Assembly (NCBI RefSeq): GCF_001308265.1
Contig: NZ_CP012023.1
Coordinates: 1,750,932 to 1,814,931, forward strand
DNA: 64,000 nt
Source: Celeribacter marinus
Lineage (GTDB): Bacteria; Pseudomonadota; Alphaproteobacteria; Rhodobacterales; Rhodobacteraceae
Direction: 5' to 3'
Below are positions 45,549-54,024 of this stretch, piece by piece; position 1 is the stretch's first letter; every line of letters begins with the position of its first letter. The translations under genes and the position numbers were made by a program. Under the pieces are notes generated by a model. It searched no databases. It saw nothing but the letters and a program-made list of their open reading frames with translations, and was not told the DNA's origin.

Positions 45549-46580
45549 ATGGGGCATTATTTTCAGGCCTATATGATGCGGCAGTTGCGGCGTCATTTGA
45601 TTTGGAGGTCGTTTCGATCGCGCCGCCAACTGACCGCGATTACGAACCGAACGTCCGTCATTGGAGATGACGCAATTCTTGCAGTTAGCGTGGTTCGAAA
45701 TGAGGCGCAGCGTCTGCCCTATTTTCTCGACTACTACCGAGATCTTGGGGTCACTCATTTTCTGATTGTTGATAACGATAGCGACGATGGCACGACTGCG
45801 CTCTTGGCGCAAATGCGTGACGTATCTCTTTGGGAGACGAAGGCGAGCTACAAGGCATCCCGCTTTGGTTTGGATTGGGCTAACTGGCTTTTGATGCGGT
45901 ATTGCAATGACAAGTGGTGCCTGACGGTCGATGCGGATGAACTTTTTGTTTATCCAGACGTTCAGGCCCGTAAGTTGCCGGATTTGTGTCGCTTTTTAGA
46001 TCAAACGGGAACACCAGCGATGGGTGCGTTGATGTTGGACCTGTATCCTCAGGGTCCGATCGGCGCAGTGCGCTACACGGCCGGCCAAGACCCAAGAGAC
46101 GTTTTGACCCATTTTGATCCAACACCTTACCGCGCCACGCGACAGCAGCCTCGGGGGAACTTGTGGTTGCAGGGCGGTGCACGCGAACGCGTCTTTTTTG
46201 CGGATACCCCGGAGAAGGGACCAACTTTAAATAAATTGCCTTTAGTGAGATGGAATTGGCGCTATGCCTACATTAACTCCACTCATTCCCTTTTGCCGCC
46301 ATCGTTGAATGCCCTCTATGACGGGCCATCCGATCCCCGACTTACAGGTGTTTTACTGCACACGAAATTTTTGCCAAATGTCATTGAGAAGTCTCGTGAG
46401 GAAAAGAACAGAAACCAACACTTTCGGGACCCATCTGCGTTTCAGGGCTACTATGACTCAATCGTCGACAGTCCTGATTTGATGGGGGATATTTCGGTAC
46501 CCTATGAGGGGGTAGATCAACTAGAATCTCTTGACCTTATGTCGCGTGGTGCTTGGGGATGTGGTGACTCTGCGCGCTAG
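45549..46580 (+). CDS. Glycosyltransferase, GT2-like (first of a tandem pair)
   Basis: Predicted nucleotide-sugar glycosyltransferase, 343 residues, cytoplasmic or membrane-associated. The GT-A core is clear: VVRNEAQRLPYFLDYYRDLG, THFLIVDNDSDDGT (donor binding) and CLTVDADELFVYP, where DAD is the metal-binding DxD. It matches the Glyco_tranf_2_4-type proteins common in Rhodobacterales. No transmembrane segment is seen. The ATG at 45549 follows GAGGGG with 7-base spacing; the GTG at 45534 is upstream in frame but worse. It shares long identical blocks with the next gene, indicating tandem duplication. Donor and acceptor are unknown. Confidence 0.85.
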   Translation: MGHYFQAYMMRQLRRHLIWRSFRSRRQLTAITNRTSVIGDDAILAVSVVRNEAQRLPYFLDYYRDLGVTHFLIVDNDSDDGTTALLAQMRDVSLWETKASYKASRFGLDWANWLLMRYCNDKWCLTVDADELFVYPDVQARKLPDLCRFLDQTGTPAMGALMLDLYPQGPIGAVRYTAGQDPRDVLTHFDPTPYRATRQQPRGNLWLQGGARERVFFADTPEKGPTLNKLPLVRWNWRYAYINSTHSLLPPSLNALYDGPSDPRLTGVLLHTKFLPNVIEKSREEKNRNQHFRDPSAFQGYYDSIVDSPDLMGDISVPYEGVDQLESLDLMSRGAWGCGDSAR

Positions 46581-46581
46581 T

Positions 46582-46616
46582 GTAAACAATCAACGCAATG
46601 TGCCCTAATTGTTTAC
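46582..46616. repeat. 9-bp inverted repeat between the two paralogous glycosyltransferases
   Basis: GTAAACAAT and ATTGTTTAC enclose 17 bases in the 94-base gap. No T tail follows, so an operator or mRNA-processing hairpin is as likely as a terminator. Confidence 0.55.
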
Positions 46617-46674
46617 CAATCACGACTAAAAGCGTAGTCTGCATAGATAGAAGCGATGGGTAAACGTATCGCTA

Positions 46675-47703
46675 GTGGGAACAGTTGGTCGATTGAGCAG
46701 GTTTGGTAGATATCGCATGCGCTGGCGGCGCAAAAAGGTCTTGTTCAAGGCTATTCGCGCACGTCATGATTTGACCTGCGTCGCTGACCGGACGTCCCAA
46801 ATTCGGCCCCATGATATTCTTGTCGTTGTGACACTACGCAACGAGTGCATCCGTCTTCCGTATTTTCTACAATACTATCGCGATCTTGGTGTGTCGCACT
46901 TTCTTATCATCGATAATGATAGCGATGATGGGTCGGGTGCTTATCTCAAGTCACAAAATGACGTCTCACTTTGGCATACACAGGCCAGTTATAAACGAGC
47001 AGATTTTGGTGTGCGTTGGATGAACTGGCTCGCGCGCAAGTATTGCCATGGGCATTGGACCCTGACCGTGGATGTCGATGAGTTTTTTGTTTATCCATTT
47101 TGCGATACGCGCCCCATACCGGCTCTCACAGATTGGCTCGATAACTCTGGTCTCAAGAGTTTCTCGGCGATGATGATTGATATGTATCCTAAGGGAAGCG
47201 TCGACGCGGTGGCGTATCGTGCCGGCCAAAACCCCATGGAAATCGCCGAATGGTTCGATAGCGGAAACTATACGATTTCGACCAATCCGGACTATTTCAA
47301 CTTGTGGATTCAAGGCGGTCCACGGGCACGCCGTTTCTTTAAAGATGACCCAGAAAACGCACCTTCGATGAACAAAATTCCCTTGGTGAAATGGGATAGA
47401 AAATTTGCGTATATTCAATCAACTCACATGCTTTTGCCGCGTGGGCTAAACTTGGTGTACGATACTGACGGTGGTGAAAAAGCGTCTGGGGCGTTGCTTC
47501 ATGCCAAATTCATAAGCACCCTGCGCGCGAAGACAGAAGAAGAGTTGCAGCGACAAGAGCACTACGCCAGCGGCCGCGAGTACGTAGCCTATCACAAAAA
47601 TCTAGAAGAAGATCCGGACCTGTGGTGCAATTGGTCTGAGAAATATATTAATTGGCGGCAACTTGAGATTCTTGGGCTGATGTCTAAGGGGAATTGGGCA
47701 TGA
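46675..47703 (+). CDS. Glycosyltransferase, GT2-like (second of a tandem pair)
   Basis: Paralogue of the preceding gene, 342 residues. Shared blocks include RLPYFLQYYRDLGVSHFLI, DNDSDDG, DVSLWHTQASYKRADFG and LTVDVDEFFVYP (DVD metal site). KIPLVKWDRKFAYIQSTHML and ALLHAKFI also match. An active glycosyltransferase is expected; the substrate is unknown. The start is uncertain: GTG 46675 opens the frame but lacks a good ribosome site, and ATG 46717 is an alternative. The stop overlaps the next glycosyltransferase start by 4 bases (ATGA), so these two are coupled. Confidence 0.83.
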   Translation: MGTVGRLSRFGRYRMRWRRKKVLFKAIRARHDLTCVADRTSQIRPHDILVVVTLRNECIRLPYFLQYYRDLGVSHFLIIDNDSDDGSGAYLKSQNDVSLWHTQASYKRADFGVRWMNWLARKYCHGHWTLTVDVDEFFVYPFCDTRPIPALTDWLDNSGLKSFSAMMIDMYPKGSVDAVAYRAGQNPMEIAEWFDSGNYTISTNPDYFNLWIQGGPRARRFFKDDPENAPSMNKIPLVKWDRKFAYIQSTHMLLPRGLNLVYDTDGGEKASGALLHAKFISTLRAKTEEELQRQEHYASGREYVAYHKNLEEDPDLWCNWSEKYINWRQLEILGLMSKGNWA

Positions 47704-49397
47704 CGGTCGGCTTTGTTATGCTGGTTCACACAGCGCTGGACCGCGCCGAACAAGTGGCACGTCATTGGGCGGACCAAGGGTGCCCTGTCGTGGTCCATGT
47801 GGACAAACGCGTGGCGGCGGCAGCTTATCAAGCATTTGTTGAAAGCCTGTCCGATTTAGACAATGTGTTGTTTTCGAAGCGACACAGTTGTGATTGGGGT
47901 ACGTGGTCATTGGTTGCGGCATCTCAAAATGCGTCTGAACTTATGCTTGACCGGTTTGATGATGTTCAGCATGTCTATCTTGCCTCCGGATCCTGTTTGC
48001 CGTTGAGACCCGTAGCCGATTTGAAAGCGTATCTATCGGCGCGCCCGACGACAAACTTTATCGAGAGCGTGACGACGGAAGACGTGCCGTGGACGGTTGG
48101 TGGGCTGGATTCCGAACGGTTTACCCTGCGGTTTCCATTTTCATGGAAGAAAAATCGGCGCTTGTTCGACGCGTATGTCCGTTTGCAACGCCGCGTTGGC
48201 TTTAGACGTAAGCGACCGACAAATGTCGTTCCGCACCTTGGGTCGCAATGGTGGTGCTTGTCCCGTGACACCCTGTCCAAGATATTGAATGATCCAGAAC
48301 GCCAAGTGTATGACAGGTATTTTAAACGCGTTTGGATTCCTGACGAGAGCTATTACCAGTCCCTTGTGCGCCTGTATTCTACCGATGTGGAAAGCCGATC
48401 CCTCACGCTGTCAAAGTTCGATTATCAGGGCAAACCGCACATTTTTTATGATGATCACTTACAGCTATTGCGGCGCTCGGATTGTTTCGTTGCACGGAAA
48501 ATCTGGCCTAAAGCCGATCGAATCTACGACACTTTCTTGAATACCAGTCACAATCCGATGCAGGGTGCCGAGCCAAACCCAGGAAAAATTGACCGCATTT
48601 TTTCAAAGGCCGTTGATCGGCGTGTGAATGGCCGTGAGGGGCTGTATATGCAAAGCCGCATGCCTCATGCGGGCAAGGAGCGTGGTAAAACATGTGCGCA
48701 ATACTCGGTGTTCGAGGGGTTTTCGGAACTGTTTGAGGATTTCGACGAATGGTTGTCGCGCGCGGTCGGTGCGCGGGTTCATGGCCATTTGTACGCGCCG
48801 GAGGGCGCTCAGTTCGCAGGCGGGCAGCCCGTTTTTGCAGGTGCGCTATCCAACAATCCCAAGCTGCGTGATTACGATGCGTGTGGGTTTCTTACATCGT
48901 TGATTTGGAATACGCGCGGCGAACGCCAGTGTTTCAGCTTTGGGCCACGAGACAATCAAGAAATCAGTTGGTTGATTGCGACAGACCCAAATGCTCAAAT
49001 TTCGGCAATTTCTGGAGCATGGGCTATGACGTTGTTCCGCTCCAACATGGAGTTTGCGACCGTTCGGGCCGAGGCTGCGCGCCTTCAGCGGATTGAGGCA
49101 GAACACTTGGAAATTCTGCGGTCACGTCATGTAAAGGCGCGCATTCGAATCTGGACAATGGCGGACTTTATCGAGAGCCGAACCGAGATTTTACAAACGA
49201 TTATCGACGAAATTGGTCCCAAAAATTTACGGCGTTTGACAGAAACCCCGCGTTTGCGTGACTTGACCGGCTTCACCCAGTTTCTTCAAGATCTCAAGAA
49301 TAAAGGGATGAGTCCGTATCTTGTCGGGGATTTCCCAACGACATCTGACGCCAACCAGCCACAGCGCGAAAGCAAGCGTCCCTACCTCATAAAGTGA
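47700..49397 (+). CDS. Core-2/I-branching-type (GT14-like) glycosyltransferase with long C-terminal extension
   Basis: 565 residues. The N-terminal half resembles the beta-1,6-N-acetylglucosaminyltransferase family: VGFVMLVHTALDRAEQVARH, VVVHVDKR, HVYLASGSCLPLRP, GSQWWCLSRDTL and WIPDESYYQSLV with the Glu typical of the family. The second half, from about residue 300, has no recognised motif (similar extensions occur in Rhodobacterales proteins, from memory a DUF5928-type domain). No signal peptide or membrane helix is evident. Predicted to add a sugar branch to a surface glycan. The ATG at 47700 has AAGGGGAA 7 bases upstream and overlaps the previous stop; the sulfotransferase gene begins 7 bases after its stop. 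Confidence 0.82.
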   Translation: MTVGFVMLVHTALDRAEQVARHWADQGCPVVVHVDKRVAAAAYQAFVESLSDLDNVLFSKRHSCDWGTWSLVAASQNASELMLDRFDDVQHVYLASGSCLPLRPVADLKAYLSARPTTNFIESVTTEDVPWTVGGLDSERFTLRFPFSWKKNRRLFDAYVRLQRRVGFRRKRPTNVVPHLGSQWWCLSRDTLSKILNDPERQVYDRYFKRVWIPDESYYQSLVRLYSTDVESRSLTLSKFDYQGKPHIFYDDHLQLLRRSDCFVARKIWPKADRIYDTFLNTSHNPMQGAEPNPGKIDRIFSKAVDRRVNGREGLYMQSRMPHAGKERGKTCAQYSVFEGFSELFEDFDEWLSRAVGARVHGHLYAPEGAQFAGGQPVFAGALSNNPKLRDYDACGFLTSLIWNTRGERQCFSFGPRDNQEISWLIATDPNAQISAISGAWAMTLFRSNMEFATVRAEAARLQRIEAEHLEILRSRHVKARIRIWTMADFIESRTEILQTIIDEIGPKNLRRLTETPRLRDLTGFTQFLQDLKNKGMSPYLVGDFPTTSDANQPQRESKRPYLIK

Positions 49398-49404
49398 ACC
49401 TGAT

Positions 49405-50832
49405 ATGTCCAACCAGTTTGATTATTTTGTAATTTTGGCAGAGATGCGCACGGGATCAAATTTCCTCGAAGCGACCGTAAATTCCTACCCTGGGCTCACA
49501 TGTTGGGGGGAGGCCTACAATCCTGCGTTTGTCGGAAAAGCAAATTCGGACAAGATGTGTGGTGTGTCCAAGGCGCAGCGCGAACAGAATCCCAACACTT
49601 TGTTAGAGGCGATGAAATCTAATACCGAGGGGCTTGCGGGGTTTCGGTTCTTTCACAACCACGATCCGCGGATGTTCAATCACTTTATGGATGATCCCAA
49701 ATGCGCAAAGATCATTCTGACGCGAAATCCGCTTGAGAGCTATGTCTCAAAGAAAATAGCCGATCAGACGGGCCAGTGGCGTTTGGGTGATTTGAAAGAT
49801 GCGCGAACGGCAAAAGTCACCTTTGAAAAGCGCGAATTCGAAACCATGCTCGATGCCATAAAAACGTTTCAGGTAGAGTTGCAGCGGCGTCTTCAGGTTT
49901 CGGGGCAAACCGGATTTTATATCAACTATGAAGATATCAAGGATATCGAGGTTGTGAATGGATTGGCGCGGTTCTTGGGTGTGGATGTTGAGCAACACAC
50001 AACATCGCAACAAACAAAGGTACAGAACCCGTCCCAACTTAAGGACAAGGTGAATAACTTTGCCCAAATGGTTACTGAGCTGTCGGATGTTGACCATTTC
50101 AATCTCGCGAGCACGCCCAATTTTGAACCGCGCCGTGGTCCGGCGGTTCCAAGCTATGTCGCAGCGGCGCATGCTCCGCTGTTGTATCTGCCCGTCCGGT
50201 CCGGCCCTGAGGCAACGGTTCGCGATTGGATGTGTGCGTTAGATAGCGTTGAGCAATCAGATTTAACAATTGGATTTTCGCAAAAGACGCTCCGCCAATG
50301 GAAGCGCCGCGCGAAAGAACACCGCAGCTTCACCGTGATCTCCCACCCTGTTGCGCGGCTACATCGTGCCTTTTGCACCCACATTGTGTCGACGGGCGAA
50401 GAGAGTTTCGGTGAGATTCGCGACGTTCTACGAACCACATATAAAGTCGATGTTCCTGCCGATGGTGTCACGGACGGGTATTCTAAAGATCAACACAAAG
50501 CGGCATTCTTGGCGTTCATCGACTTTGTGAAAGGGAACTTGAACGCCCAAACGTCTGTACGTGTGGACCCGTCGTGGGCCTCTCAATCTGAAATTATCAA
50601 AGGGTTTTCAGAGTTTTCGATGCCCGACATGATTGTTCGCGAAGAGACATTGGAGCGCGATCTCACATGTTTGGCAAGAGCTGTAGGCATCGACCCGATA
50701 CTGCCCCTTAACCCTATCGAAGACGACAAGCCATTTTCGCTTGCCGCGATCTATGATGAGGACATCGAGCAGGCCGTAAAACAGGCCTATCAACGCGATT
50801 ATATGATGTTCGGGTTTCGCGCGTTCAGGTGA
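49405..50832 (+). CDS. Sulfotransferase, probably with two sulfotransferase-like halves
   Basis: 475 residues. The first half (about 1-200) is a PAPS-dependent sulfotransferase of the Stf0 kind: 5'-phosphosulfate loop LAEMRTGSNFLEATV and the 3'-phosphate motif KIILTRNPLESYVSKKIA. The second half again contains a sulfotransferase-like region: LYLPVRSGPEATVRDW and FTVISHPVARLHRAFCTHIV, a variant of the 3'-phosphate-binding block, though the first loop is poor there, so it may be inactive. Expected to sulfate a surface glycan built by the neighbouring transferases; CysQ at 41.8 kb removes the PAP formed. It converges with ptsN leaving 4 bases. Confidence 0.82.
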   Translation: MSNQFDYFVILAEMRTGSNFLEATVNSYPGLTCWGEAYNPAFVGKANSDKMCGVSKAQREQNPNTLLEAMKSNTEGLAGFRFFHNHDPRMFNHFMDDPKCAKIILTRNPLESYVSKKIADQTGQWRLGDLKDARTAKVTFEKREFETMLDAIKTFQVELQRRLQVSGQTGFYINYEDIKDIEVVNGLARFLGVDVEQHTTSQQTKVQNPSQLKDKVNNFAQMVTELSDVDHFNLASTPNFEPRRGPAVPSYVAAAHAPLLYLPVRSGPEATVRDWMCALDSVEQSDLTIGFSQKTLRQWKRRAKEHRSFTVISHPVARLHRAFCTHIVSTGEESFGEIRDVLRTTYKVDVPADGVTDGYSKDQHKAAFLAFIDFVKGNLNAQTSVRVDPSWASQSEIIKGFSEFSMPDMIVREETLERDLTCLARAVGIDPILPLNPIEDDKPFSLAAIYDEDIEQAVKQAYQRDYMMFGFRAFR

Positions 50833-50836
50833 CCGT

Positions 50837-51301
50837 TTAGGCGGCTTTTGACGTGGGTCCGGCGGAAAGGATGGCGTGTAGCGTTGCTGTGTCTGTATTG
50901 GCGCGTAGTTTTGCGCAAATGTCGCGGTCGCGCATTGTGCGTGAAACAAGGGCCAGTGCTTTGAGGTGCTCAACGCCGGAATTTGCAGGCGCAAACAATG
51001 CGAAAATGAGATCGACAGGTTGGCGGTCAACCGCGTCAAAATCCATGGGTGTGTCCAAGCGCACAAAGACACCAACCACACTGCTCAGTCCATGAATTCG
51101 CGCATGCGGCAACGCCACACCATGACCTACGCCCGTTGGCCCAAGGCTTTCGCGTTCTTGGAGCGCATCAATCGCATCCCCAAGGCATATACCGTAGGTG
51201 GCGTAGGCAAGATCGCCAAGATCCTGAAATAGGCGTTTTTTGCTGCTCATCTTTCCAACGATCTTGATCGCCTTCGGATTCAACAATTCGGTGATTTCCA
51301 T
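50837..51301 (-). CDS. ptsN: PTS IIA-like nitrogen-regulatory protein
   Basis: EIIA-Ntr phosphoacceptor of the regulatory PTS, 154 residues. The active-site histidine is in GHGVALPHARI. VFVRLDTPMDFDAVDRQPVDL and FALFAPANSGVEHLKAL are normal for the family. It modulates potassium, nitrogen and envelope responses in other bacteria. It is downstream of hpf by 47 bases, and a stable hairpin covers its probable ribosome site. No other PTS component is present in the window. Confidence 0.94.
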   Translation of the reverse strand: MEITELLNPKAIKIVGKMSSKKRLFQDLGDLAYATYGICLGDAIDALQERESLGPTGVGHGVALPHARIHGLSSVVGVFVRLDTPMDFDAVDRQPVDLIFALFAPANSGVEHLKALALVSRTMRDRDICAKLRANTDTATLHAILSAGPTSKAA

Positions 51302-51308
51302 AGAAGTT

Positions 51309-51343
51309 CTTACCCGCCCTTCCCGACCGGTGAGGCGGGTAAG
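51309..51343 (-). repeat. Hairpin in the hpf-ptsN gap overlapping the ptsN ribosome site
   Basis: CTTACCCGCC and GGCGGGTAAG form a perfect 10-bp stem with a 15-nt loop. The 3' arm ends 7 bases before the ptsN ATG and contains the only purine-rich ribosome site (GGGTAAG). There is no T tail, so it is not a standard terminator. It may lower ptsN translation. Confidence 0.65.
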
Positions 51344-51348
51344 GGTCC

Positions 51349-51924
51349 TTAAGTCACATTGCTTGGGTCAATCCAGCCGATGTTGCCATCGGTACGGCGA
51401 TAAACCACATTAAGTCCGGTCTTTCCTTCATTTTTGAACACCAAAGCGTTCGAGCCAGAAATCTCCATTTGCATCACCGCTTCACCGACCGAGAGTGTTG
51501 GAATTTTTGCTTCCATCTCGGCGATAATCATCGGCTGCAAGGATTCGGGTTCCTGCTCGTCTTCGTGTTCAGACGCGGCGAGGATATAACTCGAAGCCCC
51601 GAAGAGTTCAACCGGCTCCGAACGTTGCGCGTGGTGGTCTTTCAGGCGGCGCTTGTAGCGGCGCAATTGCTTTTCCATTTTCGCGGCAGACGCGTCAAAG
51701 GCAGCGTAGATTTCATGGGCACTCGCACGTGCCTGTGTGGTTAGGCCAGTGGACAGGTGCACAATGATTTCACAGTTGAATTCAGCCCCGCTTTTGGAAA
51801 AAATCACGTTCGCATCGGTGGGTCGTTCGGCATATTTGCTCATGACCTCACTAAGCTCACTTTTCACGTGAACTTGGAGTGCTGTGCCGATGTCGATTTG
51901 TTTGCCGCTGATCTGGTATCTCAT
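51349..51924 (-). CDS. hpf: Ribosome hibernation promoting factor, long form
   Basis: Inactivates 70S ribosomes (dimers) in stationary phase. 191 residues: an N-terminal RaiA/YfiA domain (MRYQISGKQIDIGTALQVHV through CEIIVHLSTGLTTQARASA, basic helix KMEKQLRRYKRRLKDHHAQ), a linker and a C-terminal dimerisation domain (IVVYRR-like VYRRTDGNIGWIDP). The length is the long form found outside enterobacteria. ATG 51924 has AAGGAAG 7 bases upstream; the longer frame to 52023 was rejected. The 245 bases to lptB hold only its promoter region; a TTGACA-like box is at 52149-52154. Confidence 0.93.
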   Translation of the reverse strand: MRYQISGKQIDIGTALQVHVKSELSEVMSKYAERPTDANVIFSKSGAEFNCEIIVHLSTGLTTQARASAHEIYAAFDASAAKMEKQLRRYKRRLKDHHAQRSEPVELFGASSYILAASEHEDEQEPESLQPMIIAEMEAKIPTLSVGEAVMQMEISGSNALVFKNEGKTGLNVVYRRTDGNIGWIDPSNVT

Positions 51925-52169
51925 GTGATACTTCCTTTTGTTATTGGGAGCCCGAGGTGACAGGTGTCTGTACGTCACAACGTTTTCCGGCTCGGTTAGT
52001 TTTGCGTAGCGGATATGATGCATATGTGAGGTCTGGCCCGAGCAATTTGCGGGGCCGACATTGCGCCATCGGATGTGCCATCATCTGGGCGCGGATCGAG
52101 ATACGATCTTGTTGCATCATGTATATTTGGCGGCAGATGCACCCTGTTTGTCAACTGTCCTAGATCAAA

Positions 52170-52901
52170 CTAGATACGAAAATTTTCACCGAGGTAAACA
52201 TCTCTAACAAGTTGGTTGGCTACGATCTCTTCGGTTGTGCCAGACATTAGAACCTGTCCGTCATGCAAAATGTACGCGCGGTCGATAATGCCCAAGGTTT
52301 CTTGAACGTTATGATCTGTAATTAGGACGCCGATGTTGCGACTTTTCAACTCCATAACCAGTGCCCGAATTTCGCCCACTGCGATTGGATCAACGCCCGC
52401 AAATGGTTCGTCCAAGAGCACGTAGGCAGGGCTAGACGCAAGACAGCGCGCAATCTCAACGCGCCGCCGCTCCCCGCCTGACAGTGAAAGTGCAGGCGCG
52501 CGGCGTAAGTGCGATATTGAAAACTCGGACAACAAGTCTTCGAGGCGTTCACGCCGTATGAGCGGATCACTTTCGGCAACCTCCAAGATCGCGAGAATGT
52601 TGTCTTCGACAGTCAGGCCGCGAAAAATAGATGCTTCTTGCGGGAGATAACCAATCCCCATGCGCGCGCGACGATACATTGGCAGAGTGGTGATGTCGGT
52701 TCCGTCGACAATGACCTGTCCCGCCTCTGGCATGACCAGTCCCGCGATAGAGTAAAAGCATGTGGTTTTACCGGATCCGTTGGGGCCGAGCAGAGCCACC
52801 ACTTCGCCACGCTTAAGCTCAAGTGAGACATCGCGAATAACGGTTCTTTTGCGATACCCCTTGCGCAGGTTTCGTATGATCAGAGAATTGTCACCACTCA
52901 T
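52170..52901 (-). CDS. lptB: LPS export ABC transporter ATPase LptB
   Basis: Powers LPS extraction from the inner membrane with LptFG. 243 residues with Walker [20 protein letters not shown]-loop [12 protein letters not shown], signature [17 protein letters not shown] and Walker [14 protein letters not shown]. The second half of the fold is normal. The start overlaps the lptA stop by 4 bases. In E. coli rpoN follows; here hpf does, after 245 bases. Confidence 0.97.
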   Translation of the reverse strand: MSGDNSLIIRNLRKGYRKRTVIRDVSLELKRGEVVALLGPNGSGKTTCFYSIAGLVMPEAGQVIVDGTDITTLPMYRRARMGIGYLPQEASIFRGLTVEDNILAILEVAESDPLIRRERLEDLLSEFSISHLRRAPALSLSGGERRRVEIARCLASSPAYVLLDEPFAGVDPIAVGEIRALVMELKSRNIGVLITDHNVQETLGIIDRAYILHDGQVLMSGTTEEIVANQLVRDVYLGENFRI

Positions 52902-53398
52902 TTGACCCGTCCGGGCTGCAAGATGGTTTTTACGCGGCCATCAATCAGGCCTGTTCCAGTCTCAAGGTCAATCGTCATTTTGTCGCCTGAAATGGCATTG
53001 GAGCCTTGGGTGAGCAGGACGCTGCCTGCCAAAATGACTTCTCCGGAATTAAGGTCGTAGCGCGCCGAATTGGCTTCTACCGCCTCGCCGCCATTTGTTA
53101 GGGTCACGCCGTTTGAGGCATCCAAAATTGCAATGTTTCCTGAGTCGTCAGAGCTATAGATGACTTCCACATGACCGGCAGTGAGGCGCATACTTCCTTG
53201 GCCAATAACAACATTGCCTGCAAATGTCGCTTTTCCGCTAGCTTGGTCGACGGACAATTGATCCGCTGTGATCTCGACCGGAAGATTGGAGTCATGTTTT
53301 AAGCCGCTAAAAGCGACCGCAGTTTCTTGCGCTGTAACAGCCTGACCTGCGAGTAACAGTGCGCAGGTGAACGCATACGCGACAATGGATTTGATCAC
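52898..53398 (-). CDS. lptA: LPS transport periplasmic protein LptA
   Basis: Periplasmic bridge that carries LPS from LptC to LptD. 166 residues with an N-terminal signal peptide ([20 protein letters not shown], cleaved near VTAQ) and a beta-jellyroll OstA-type domain ([39 protein letters not shown]). The family is poorly conserved; assignment rests on the domain plus position between lptC and lptB, with 4-base overlaps at both ends. Confidence 0.93.
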   Translation of the reverse strand: MIKSIVAYAFTCALLLAGQAVTAQETAVAFSGLKHDSNLPVEITADQLSVDQASGKATFAGNVVIGQGSMRLTAGHVEVIYSSDDSGNIAILDASNGVTLTNGGEAVEANSARYDLNSGEVILAGSVLLTQGSNAISGDKMTIDLETGTGLIDGRVKTILQPGRVK

Positions 53399-54015
53399 TG
53401 ACGGTCTCCTCTTTCTTTCGGTTCGTATATCAGCTTAACCCCATCCTTGAAAACAAGAAGGTATGCCCCTGATTGCGCGTCTTGAGACAGGATCATACGT
53501 CCGGCATCGAGTGTGCCGATTGGGCCAGTAGCATTAACATGCCCCGAGCTTTCAATGCGCGCCATGTCCAACATCGCCGCAATGCGTTGGGTCGATACCA
53601 GGTAGCCGGTTGATGTCTGGATTTCGACCTGTCCAGACAACTCCGCAATTTTGCTTTTGCCATCGATCACCGCGTTGTCTGCGACCAAGTCGATGGACCC
53701 ACTGTTTGGCATCCGTAGCCCGCCGGTGATTGTTGTTGAGTTTATAGCCGATGATCCCGACAAATCTGGCCGAACGGTCTTCGCCGATAGATAGAGCTTC
53801 GAGCCATCACGCGTAACCGTTGAAAATGCAGGTCCGTCAATACGTTGCTCGCGGGCGAGGGCTTCGATGTCAACTTGTGCAAATGGCAAAGATGGTTCGT
53901 ACTCACGGCCGCGCGCGAACAAAAAGAGTGTCGCAAGTAATCCCAAACTCACGAGTGGCAAAACAACTTTCGCCAGCGCCACGATCCGGGAGTGTTTGTT
54001 ACTGTATCGCGCCAT
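53395..54015 (-). CDS. lptC: LPS export protein LptC
   Basis: Inner-membrane anchored component that receives LPS from LptBFG. 206 residues: one N-terminal transmembrane helix (VVLPLVSLGLLATLFLFA) after a basic start, then a periplasmic jellyroll with GGLRMPNSGSIDLVADNAV and ELSGQVEIQTSTGYLV. The sequence is divergent; identification depends on the neighbouring lptA and lptB. It follows kdsD by 9 bases. Confidence 0.88.
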   Translation of the reverse strand: MARYSNKHSRIVALAKVVLPLVSLGLLATLFLFARGREYEPSLPFAQVDIEALAREQRIDGPAFSTVTRDGSKLYLSAKTVRPDLSGSSAINSTTITGGLRMPNSGSIDLVADNAVIDGKSKIAELSGQVEIQTSTGYLVSTQRIAAMLDMARIESSGHVNATGPIGTLDAGRMILSQDAQSGAYLLVFKDGVKLIYEPKERGDRQ

Positions 54016-54024
54016 GTCTGTGAT

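Noticed and set aside
52149..52154. TTGACA box upstream of hpf as a promoter
   Set aside because: Perfect -35-like hexamer but no -10 at 16-18 bases; not listed as a promoter.
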